5,019 bases of DNA. Origin: Actinomycetota bacterium (GTDB taxonomy: Bacteria > Actinomycetota > Humimicrobiia > Humimicrobiales > Humimicrobiaceae). The notes under the pieces were generated by a model. It was not told the origin of the DNA and searched no databases. It saw nothing but the letters and a program-made list of their open reading frames with translations. Made by a program: the position numbers and the translations under genes. Positions 1-5,019 of the stretch are shown piece by piece. The number at the start of each line of letters is the position of its first letter. Positions within the stretch are counted from its first letter, which is position 1. The stretch lies in NCBI GenBank assembly GCA_015711775.1, contig MU158505.1, positions 1 to 5,019 on the forward strand, in the 5' to 3' direction.

Positions 1-331
1 TGGCTTTGATCAGGTTTTCAAAAACATAGCTTCAGCGATAGACAGGGGATGGAATGTCCTAATATTTCCTGAAGGTTCTGTAACAAGGGATGGCAAAATA
101 CAGAAATTTGAACCTGGGATTGGCATAATCTGCAAAGACATGAAAGCGCCTGTTATACCTGTAAGGATTGACGGTCTTTTCAATATTTTAAGAAACGGAT
201 TATTGCCTTTGGGCCATATGCCAAGAGTCCCGTCAATAAAAGTAAAAATCGGAAAGCAGGCTTATTATAAAGAGGGCGATTACAGGGAAATTGCCGCCAA
301 GCTCTATAAAATTATGACTGAAGAGATATGA
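1..331 (+). CDS. PlsC-family acyltransferase, C-terminal part (5' end outside window)
   Basis: The open frame runs from base 2 to the TGA at 329-331 and gives 109 residues of a protein that begins before the window. FPEGS at visible residues 22-26 is the third conserved block of the LPLAT/PlsC glycerolipid acyltransferases. APVIPVRIDG at 49-58 is the fourth, a hydrophobic strand with the usual PVIPV pattern, and FEPGIG lies between them. The catalytic NHX4D/HX4D block would be upstream and cannot be checked. By family, such enzymes transfer an acyl chain to lysophosphatidic acid or a related lysolipid at the inner face of the membrane. The short tail after block 4 (through VKIGKQAYY) also occurs at the end of acyl-CoA/ACP synthetase-acyltransferase fusions, so this may be the last domain of a longer protein. 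Family assignment is firm, but substrate and full length are unknown. ATG 140 is internal and not a start. Confidence 0.85.
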   Translation, partial: GFDQVFKNIASAIDRGWNVLIFPEGSVTRDGKIQKFEPGIGIICKDMKAPVIPVRIDGLFNILRNGLLPLGHMPRVPSIKVKIGKQAYYKEGDYREIAAKLYKIMTEEI

Positions 332-350
332 TATTTATATCCGGGCCATA

Positions 351-379
351 GTTAAAAAGATTTTTAATTTTTCTTTAAC
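351..379 (+). repeat. AT-rich inverted repeat after the acyltransferase, possible weak terminator
   Basis: GTTAAA at 351-356 pairs perfectly with TTTAAC at 374-379. After one mismatch, three more pairs (one a G-U) extend the stem, leaving a T-rich loop of about nine bases. It starts 20 bp past the acyltransferase stop, where a transcription end would be expected. However, the stem is almost all A-T and no clean T-run follows, so termination activity is doubtful. Confidence 0.3.
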
Positions 380-477
380 ATATTAATCCAACTGCGCCAT
401 ACCTTCTATATTTCATGTATAAAATAAAAAAAACAAAAGATTTAATATTCATAATCAAGTACCGCTATTTTCTCAAA

Positions 478-506
478 TTGAAGAAATTGCCTGACTGTGC
501 TAATAT
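478..506 (+). promoter_or_regulatory. Candidate sigma70/SigA promoter with extended -10
   Basis: TTGAAG at 478-483 (4/6 to TTGACA, including the TTGA core) is followed by exactly 17 bp and then TAATAT at 501-506 (4/6 to TATAAT). TGC directly before the -10 gives the extended -10 TGn element. Transcription would start near 513, about 345 nt before alaS, through the GC-richer island. In a region this A/T-rich, such matches arise often by chance. The correct spacer and TGn element are what make this the best candidate I found. Confidence 0.35.
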
Positions 507-568
507 AACCATGGTACTCTGTTTTTCTCGTAGCCAGGGTTAATTTTTTTGCCAACAAAATTACATTA

Positions 569-594
569 TATGCTCAAACTTAGTTTGCAGCGTA
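569..594 (+). other. Imperfect hairpin at the start of the GC-richer island
   Basis: CAAAC at 575-579 pairs with GTTTG at 583-587 around a TTA loop. The stem continues after one bulged C (588): GCT 572-574 pairs with AGC 589-591, then T571-G592 (wobble), A570-T593 and T569-A594. This gives an 11-bp stem. No T-run follows, so it is not an intrinsic terminator. It lies just downstream of the candidate promoter and could be part of a structured leader RNA or a DNA-binding site. Confidence 0.4.
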
Positions 595-737
595 CATGCC
601 TGTAAATTCAGGACTTATAAAGCAGACAGGAGAGCTGATCTTAGATAATGGGGTCGGGCATATAAAAACCTCTATGGCTACGGCTTAACGGAGTATCGCT
701 TTTTATTATATAACCTTTATTTATGCTGCCTGGCGTA

Positions 738-753
738 ATTTTTTTAAAAAAAT
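738..753. repeat. Perfect 16-bp A/T palindrome
   Basis: A, seven T, seven A, then T form an exact palindrome about 105 bp before the alaS start. A and T tracts of this kind stiffen or bend DNA and may act as an UP-like element or a protein site. They also appear by chance in very AT-rich spacers. No GC stem accompanies it, so it does not look like a terminator. Confidence 0.4.
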
Positions 754-857
754 AACACAATGATTTATCAAAAGAGTATATGTTGTTGCAGATTTTTATT
801 AAATATTGCTAAAACTGATTAGGAAATTTAGCTGTAATAATGTAAAATTTATAAATT

Positions 858-3554
858 ATGGATATAAGGAAAATATTTACAGATTATTTTAAAAACAGGG
901 GCCATCTTGTAATGCCATCTGCGAGCCTTGTGCCTGTAAATGATCTTAGCGTGCTTCTTACTACTGCGGGTATGCAGCAGTTTAAACCATATTATCTTGG
1001 CACGCAGAAGCCTCCAGGCCCCAGGATAACGACTGTGCAGAAATGTTTCAGGACAAGCGACATTGAAAGGGTCGGCACAACGGATCAGCACCTTACATTT
1101 TTTGAAATGCTGGGAAATTTTGCGTTTGCTGACTATTTTAAAAAAGAAGCAGTGGATTTTGCGCTTGAGTTTCTCCTTGATGTGCTAAATATTTCCCTTG
1201 ATAAGCTTGCTGTGGGTGTTTTTGCAGGCGATGACTCAATCCCGGAAGATGAAGAAGCCATTATGTTGTGGATGGGGCATGGCATTAAAGCAGACAGGAT
1301 ATACAGATATGGGAAAAGCGATAATTTCTGGGGGCCGGCAGGAGATACCGGTCCATGCGGGCCATGCACCGAAATCTATTATGATTTTGGCAGAAGTTGC
1401 GGATGCGGTAGAGACAACTGTTCTCCGGAGTGTGGCTGTGGAAGGTATCTTGAAATATGGAACCTTGTTTTTACCCAGTATAATTTTAACGGAAAGAAAT
1501 ATGAGGAGCTTCCCAACAAGAATATTGACACGGGAATGGGGCTTGAAAGAATTGCAGCAGTACTTCTTAACAATCCCTCTGTATTTAAAACAGGGCTTTT
1601 TATGCCTGTAGTTGAGAAAGTGGAGAAGCTCTCAGGCGCAAGGCTTCTTGAAAAAAATAATGAAGGATATGATGAAAAAATCAACAGGAGCATAAAGATA
1701 ATTGCTGACCATAGCCGCGCAATTGTATTTCTGGCTGCAGACGGTGTAACTCCCGCAAATGAGTCCAAGGGGTATATACTGAGAAGAATACTGAGGAGGG
1801 CAGTGCGGTTTGGCAGGCTTCTAAATATGAAGGACTGTTTCCTGAATGAACTTGCAGAAATAGTAATTGATAATTACGGCAGTTTTTATCCTGAACTTGA
1901 AAATAATAAAGATAATATATATAGAATAATAGGCCAGGAAGAGAAAAAATTTATGCAGACATTAAAGGAAGGGTCAAAGGTTCTATCTTTGCAGATAGAG
2001 CAATTAAAATCATACGGCAACAGGTATCTTGAACCTTCAACTGCCTTTAAGCTTTATGAAACATTCGGGTTTCCGGTTGAGCTTACAACAGAAATTCTTA
2101 ATGAAAACGGATTTGAGCTTGATATAAAGAAGTTTAATGATTTTATGGAAATGCATTCAGAAAAATCACGTAAAAAGATTTCATTTGATAAAAAAATAGA
2201 CACAAATCTTGAACTTTATAAAAGGTTGTCAAAAGAAACTGAAGTTGAATTTTCCGGATACCAGGAATTAAGGGGAACTGGTGTTATCATGCATTTAATT
2301 AAATATACAAGTAGTCATGTAGCCGAACCTGCTGAAATGCTCTGCAGCGGTGACAGGGGTGAAATTATTCTTGACGTAACTCCTTTTTATGCTGAAAAAG
2401 GCGGTGCAATAGGCGACAGGGGAAAAATTTTAGGAGCTGAATGCCTTTTTATCGTTGAAGACTCCCGGATGCCCGTAGAGGGCCTTGTGGTGCACAAGGG
2501 AAGGGTAGTTGAGGGTATCTTTGAGATATCTGATAATGTTACTGCTGAAGTGGATGCGCAGTTTCGCAAAAACATAAGCAAAAACCACACTTCAACACAT
2601 ATACTTCACTGGGCATTAAGGACTGTTTTTGGAAAAGAGGTTACCCAGGCTGGCTCTTTTGTCTCTGATGAAAGGTTGCGTTTTGATTACAGCATGGCAG
2701 TTGCACCGGGACAGGATGATCTTGACAGGATAGAGCGGCTCATTAATGAAAAAATACAGAAAAATGATATTGTAAGGTGTTTTGAGACAACAAAAGAGTA
2801 TGCGCAGGAAATCGGCGCAATATCTCTTTTCAATGAGAAATACGGCGGGTTTGTAAGGGTTGTAGAGATAGATGAATACAGCAGAGAGTTGTGCGGCGGC
2901 ATACATGTGGAAAGGACAGGGGAGATTGGCCTGTTTAAAATTATCTCTGATTCAAATATCGGGGCAGGCGCAAGAAGAATCGAGGCCATAACGGGTTCTG
3001 CAGCATTTGATTACTTAAATTCCGCTTACAAAATGTTAAAAGAAATTTCTGCAGGTTTTGATGCTGATATATATGAGACAAAGAACAGGGTGGAAACTTT
3101 AAGACAGTCTGCAGAAAAGCTTGCAGGTGATCTTGGCGAATTACAGGCAAGGTCAGTTAAAAATGAAATAACTGCAGATTCTTCAAATACTGTAAGAAAA
3201 AACAGCACTGAAATTATTGTTTACGATTTTTCAAAGAACCCGGCAGTTTCAGGCATAGATACAAAAAATATGGGTATTATTGGGGACGAGCTCATAAATG
3301 AGGCCGGAGATAAAGAAATTTTTATAATATTTGCAAATGTTATAAATGCAAAACCTGTTATACTGATGTTTGCATCAAAAAATCTTGTCGAAAAGGGAGT
3401 AAACTGCTCTGCAATTGCAAGGGATGCAGGTAAAGTTTTAAAAGGTGGAGGAGGAGGCAAACCTGAATTTGCCCAGGTTGGCGGCTCCGATAGTGAAAAC
3501 CTTAGCCATGCTATAGAGCATATAAAAGATACTGTCTTTAATCTGACAGGTTAA
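858..3554 (+). CDS. alaS: Alanine--tRNA ligase (AlaS)
   Basis: Cytoplasmic class II synthetase that activates alanine with ATP, loads it onto tRNA-Ala and hydrolyses mischarged Ser/Gly-tRNA-Ala. At 898 residues it is full length (E. coli 876). Class II motif 2 spans about 63-98 (CFRTSDIERVG then FFEMLGNFAFADYFK), GDTGPCGPC is at 162-170, and motif 3 DTGMGLERI is at 224-232. The tRNA-recognition stretch has N301 and E401, the second usually Asp. The editing domain keeps its zinc ligands H577/H581 and C679/H683, with the same spacing as E. coli H564/H568/C666/H670. GAGARRIEAITG follows at 702-713, then a coiled coil (about 720-772) and the C-terminal DHHA1 domain with a glycine run at 863-867. 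An in-frame TAA at 852-854 leaves ATG 858 as the only sensible start, yet no clear Shine-Dalgarno precedes it. C181, C183, C188, C192 and C194 form a cluster absent from E. coli AlaS. ruvX follows after 29 bp. Confidence 0.98.
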   Translation: MDIRKIFTDYFKNRGHLVMPSASLVPVNDLSVLLTTAGMQQFKPYYLGTQKPPGPRITTVQKCFRTSDIERVGTTDQHLTFFEMLGNFAFADYFKKEAVDFALEFLLDVLNISLDKLAVGVFAGDDSIPEDEEAIMLWMGHGIKADRIYRYGKSDNFWGPAGDTGPCGPCTEIYYDFGRSCGCGRDNCSPECGCGRYLEIWNLVFTQYNFNGKKYEELPNKNIDTGMGLERIAAVLLNNPSVFKTGLFMPVVEKVEKLSGARLLEKNNEGYDEKINRSIKIIADHSRAIVFLAADGVTPANESKGYILRRILRRAVRFGRLLNMKDCFLNELAEIVIDNYGSFYPELENNKDNIYRIIGQEEKKFMQTLKEGSKVLSLQIEQLKSYGNRYLEPSTAFKLYETFGFPVELTTEILNENGFELDIKKFNDFMEMHSEKSRKKISFDKKIDTNLELYKRLSKETEVEFSGYQELRGTGVIMHLIKYTSSHVAEPAEMLCSGDRGEIILDVTPFYAEKGGAIGDRGKILGAECLFIVEDSRMPVEGLVVHKGRVVEGIFEISDNVTAEVDAQFRKNISKNHTSTHILHWALRTVFGKEVTQAGSFVSDERLRFDYSMAVAPGQDDLDRIERLINEKIQKNDIVRCFETTKEYAQEIGAISLFNEKYGGFVRVVEIDEYSRELCGGIHVERTGEIGLFKIISDSNIGAGARRIEAITGSAAFDYLNSAYKMLKEISAGFDADIYETKNRVETLRQSAEKLAGDLGELQARSVKNEITADSSNTVRKNSTEIIVYDFSKNPAVSGIDTKNMGIIGDELINEAGDKEIFIIFANVINAKPVILMFASKNLVEKGVNCSAIARDAGKVLKGGGGGKPEFAQVGGSDSENLSHAIEHIKDTVFNLTG

Positions 3555-3566
3555 GGGTTTTTAATT

Positions 3567-3572
3567 GTGAGG
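3567..3572 (+). promoter_or_regulatory. Ribosome binding site of ruvX
   Basis: GTGAGG contains GAGG (3569-3572), complementary to the 16S 3' end, 11 nt before ATG 3584. The spacing is slightly long. It supports this start, and it is the only clear Shine-Dalgarno among the three complete starts in the window. Confidence 0.55.
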
Positions 3573-3583
3573 CAAGTATTATT

Positions 3584-4027
3584 ATGAGGATTTTAGGGCT
3601 TGACATAGGACAAAAAAGGATAGGAGTTGCTATTACGGATGAACAATGCACCATAGCATATCCACTGAAAGTTCTTGAGAATAAGCCGCTTGTAAAAGAA
3701 GCGCTGCAGGGTTTAGTAGAAAAATACTGCATAGATAAAATTGTTGTAGGCATGCCTTATAATCTTAAAGGGCAGGAGGGGCGTCAGGCTGAAAGTATAA
3801 GAGAATTTGTTGATTTAAATTTAAATGGTATAAATGCGAGTGTTGTATATATAGATGAAAGGTTTAGCTCAAGGATTTCTGAAAGTATTTTAAGAGAAGG
3901 TGGAAAAAAAGATAAAAAAGGCTCAGGAACGCAGCATAAAAGAGCGGGCGGGCAAGTTGACAAAATATCTGCATCCTTAATATTAAGCGGCTATATGGAA
4001 AGACAAAAACAGAAAAGCCCGCAGTGA
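3584..4027 (+). CDS. ruvX: RuvX/YqgF family RNase H-fold nuclease (putative Holliday junction resolvase)
   Basis: The 147-residue product matches the usual family length (about 135-150). It opens with MRILGLDIGQKRIGVA, the family's first strand with catalytic D7 in the DxG motif. VVGMPYNLKGQEG lies at 54-66, YIDERFSS at 89-96 with acidic E92, and VDKISASLILSGYM at 125-138 with D126. D7, E92 and D126 would be the metal-binding acids of the RNase H fold. Family members are essential in many bacteria. E. coli YqgF matures the 16S rRNA 5' end, and other homologues resolve or cleave recombination intermediates, so the exact substrate here is open. The loop before the last motif is lysine-rich (about 108-120), as in relatives, and fits nucleic acid binding. 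It lies 29 bp after alaS and 37 bp before mltG, the common conserved order, and is probably co-transcribed with both. Confidence 0.95.
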   Translation: MRILGLDIGQKRIGVAITDEQCTIAYPLKVLENKPLVKEALQGLVEKYCIDKIVVGMPYNLKGQEGRQAESIREFVDLNLNGINASVVYIDERFSSRISESILREGGKKDKKGSGTQHKRAGGQVDKISASLILSGYMERQKQKSPQ

Positions 4028-4064
4028 AAAAACTTCATTAGCAAATCTAAGAAAAATTGCGGCC

Positions 4065-5019
4065 ATGTTAAAAAGAATAATAAAAGTAAAAACATTTCAC
4101 ATATTTATATATACTGTATCTGTTGTAGTAATCTTTACAGCGGCGCTTACATCGTGTTTTATGCAGCCTGTCGCTAAAGAAAAAGAACATATCCCAGAAG
4201 GCATTGAAGTTGAGGTTGAAATATCCGAAGGTATGAACCTGACGCAAATAGCAGCCCTTCTTGCAGAAAAAGGAGTAGTGGATGATGCCTTTGTGTTCAG
4301 GCTGTTTGTGCAGCAGCGGGGGAAAGAAAAGAACCTGCTCCCCGGAAAATACAGTCTCCTTACCGGATCAGAATATGAGGTTGTGTTAAATACCATAATG
4401 GCCGGTGAAAAAGTTGTAATTTACAAGCTTGCAATACCGGAAGGCTATACTGTTGTACAGACAAAGGAAAAAATACTTTCAGATATTGCATTTATTGATG
4501 CCGTGAAACTTCAAGAGGCAATGAATATCCAAAACTACAGACAGGGTTACAGTTTCCTGGATGAAAGCGCCAGCCTTGAAGGATTTTTGTTTCCTAAGAC
4601 TTACGATATAACGGTAGATTATACTCCACAAAACATAATTGAAATGCTTCTTACGCAGTACCAGATAGAGACCCGGCCGCTTGACTGGGGTTATGCTGAT
4701 GATAAAGGCTATACAAAATATGATATCTTAAAGATAGCATCGCTTATTGAAAGAGAAGCATATATTCCGGAAGAAAGGCGGCTTATTTCTGCAGTAATAC
4801 ACAATCGGCTTGACATTGGCATGGCCCTGCAGATAGATGCAACCGTAAGATATGCCCTTAATAAATGGGACGGAATTGTCACATATGATGATCTTGAAGT
4901 TGATTCGCCTTACAATACTTATAAATATGCAGGACTGCCCCCTACGCCAATATGCAGCCCTGGGCTTGCGTCAATAATAGCCGCTCTTGCCCCTGCTGAT
5001 GTCAATTATCTCTATTATG
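4065..5019 (+). CDS. mltG: Endolytic peptidoglycan transglycosylase MltG (3' end outside window)
   Basis: The first 318 residues of a YceG/MltG-family enzyme that cuts nascent glycan strands at the outer face of the cytoplasmic membrane and so limits strand length. Residues 1-10 are basic (K3, R4, K7, K9) and about 11-30 are hydrophobic, forming a membrane anchor or signal peptide that ends in LTSC (28-31). A LysM-like domain covers about 47-115 (VEISEGMNLTQIA, then LLPGKYSLLTG). LEGFLFPKTY at 171-180 and IASLIEREA at 224-232 are family hallmarks. E229 aligns with the catalytic Glu of E. coli MltG (E218). HNRLDIGMALQIDATVRYAL (246-265) and SPYNTYKYAGLPPTPICSPG (281-300) complete the catalytic domain. 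Probably only a few tens of residues are missing. The frame is open back to a TAA at 3984-3986, but ATG 4065 is the only ATG/GTG/TTG start in it before the domain. No strong Shine-Dalgarno is seen, only AAGAAA at 4049-4054. Confidence 0.95.
   Translation, partial: MLKRIIKVKTFHIFIYTVSVVVIFTAALTSCFMQPVAKEKEHIPEGIEVEVEISEGMNLTQIAALLAEKGVVDDAFVFRLFVQQRGKEKNLLPGKYSLLTGSEYEVVLNTIMAGEKVVIYKLAIPEGYTVVQTKEKILSDIAFIDAVKLQEAMNIQNYRQGYSFLDESASLEGFLFPKTYDITVDYTPQNIIEMLLTQYQIETRPLDWGYADDKGYTKYDILKIASLIEREAYIPEERRLISAVIHNRLDIGMALQIDATVRYALNKWDGIVTYDDLEVDSPYNTYKYAGLPPTPICSPGLASIIAALAPADVNYLYY

Larger units (their letters stand above)
332..857. other. 526-bp region without a recognisable gene, upstream of alaS
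   Basis: No frame on either strand holds a protein I recognise. By hand count, 332-583 is about 28% GC, 584-693 about 45%, and 694-857 about 21%, so the middle stands out as an island. The island contains a 30-codon open frame (ATG 596 to TAA 686-688) and possible hairpins. A candidate promoter precedes it at 478-506. The A/T-rich 3' part carries a perfect palindrome and runs directly into the alaS start. I searched by eye for tRNA features, a T-box core (TGGNACCGCG) and a GC stem followed by a T-run, and found none convincing. The region could be a long alaS leader, a small RNA locus, or the remnant of a decayed gene. Confidence 0.6.

Noticed and set aside
457..520. Possible T-box riboswitch for alaS (ACCGCT near 461, TGGTAC near 512)
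   Set aside because: The two fragments are in the wrong order and separated. The contiguous TGGNACCGCG core is absent and no terminator/antiterminator pair is visible.
669..704. Possible intrinsic terminator ending in a T-run (GCTAC...GTATCGC then TTTTT)
   Set aside because: The stem is at best five pairs with a two-base bulge and an 11-base loop, too weak to support.
731..745. GCC-T-GGC followed by seven T as a terminator
   Set aside because: The loop would be a single base and the stem three pairs, which cannot form. The Ts belong to the A/T palindrome.
849..1768. Minus-strand and alternative-frame open frames overlapping alaS
   Set aside because: They lie entirely over a clear alaS reading frame, have low-complexity or incoherent translations and show no domain signature.
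3987..4064. In-frame extension of mltG upstream into ruvX
   Set aside because: The frame is open but contains no ATG, GTG or TTG, so it is not translated as part of MltG by normal initiation.
4097..4396. Minus-strand frame of 99 codons over mltG
   Set aside because: The plus-strand MltG motifs account for the sequence. The antisense translation is Ser/Thr/Pro-rich shadow sequence.
1..5019. Undescribed defence, mobile or secretion system
   Set aside because: All four genes are recognised housekeeping families in a common order. There are no integrase, transposase, toxin-antitoxin or repeat-array signatures.

Overview
This AT-rich window comes from a bacterial chromosome and carries four genes, all on the plus strand: the 3' end of a PlsC-type glycerolipid acyltransferase (1-331), alaS (858-3554), ruvX/yqgF (3584-4027), and mltG (4065 to the window edge, cut at 3'). 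TGA and TAA both act as stops, and alaS reads through 898 codons without interruption, so the code is standard. The source is probably an uncultured low-GC anaerobe. The order alaS-ruvX-mltG is shared by several phyla, including Actinomycetota, Bacillota and some delta-proteobacterial lineages. The AlaS motif 2 region (QHLTFFEMLGNFAFADYFK) looks to me somewhat like deep-branching Actinomycetota. That is a hint, not a classification.

Layout. The acyltransferase tail ends with TGA at 329-331. A 526-bp stretch without a recognisable gene follows (332-857). It is very AT-rich except for an island at about 584-693, which by hand count is roughly 45% GC against 28% before it and 21% after it. The stretch also has a plausible sigma70/SigA promoter (478-506), an imperfect 11-bp hairpin (569-594), a second possible hairpin (648-675) and a perfect 16-bp A/T palindrome (738-753). 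If the promoter is real, alaS has a leader of about 345 nt. I found no T-box core sequence and no convincing terminator in it.

From alaS on, the genes are tightly spaced: 29 bp to ruvX and 37 bp to mltG. They are probably co-transcribed. The products serve core functions: charging tRNA with alanine (AlaS), 16S pre-rRNA or recombination-intermediate processing (RuvX/YqgF), and endolytic cleavage of nascent peptidoglycan (MltG). They do not form one pathway, and their linkage is a common conserved housekeeping cluster.

I see no defence system, mobile element, CRISPR array, tRNA or rRNA. The points worth a second look are the alaS upstream region, an Asp-to-Glu change at the AlaS position that reads the G3:U70 identity pair, a five-cysteine cluster in the AlaS catalytic domain, and a lipobox-like sequence in the MltG N-terminus.
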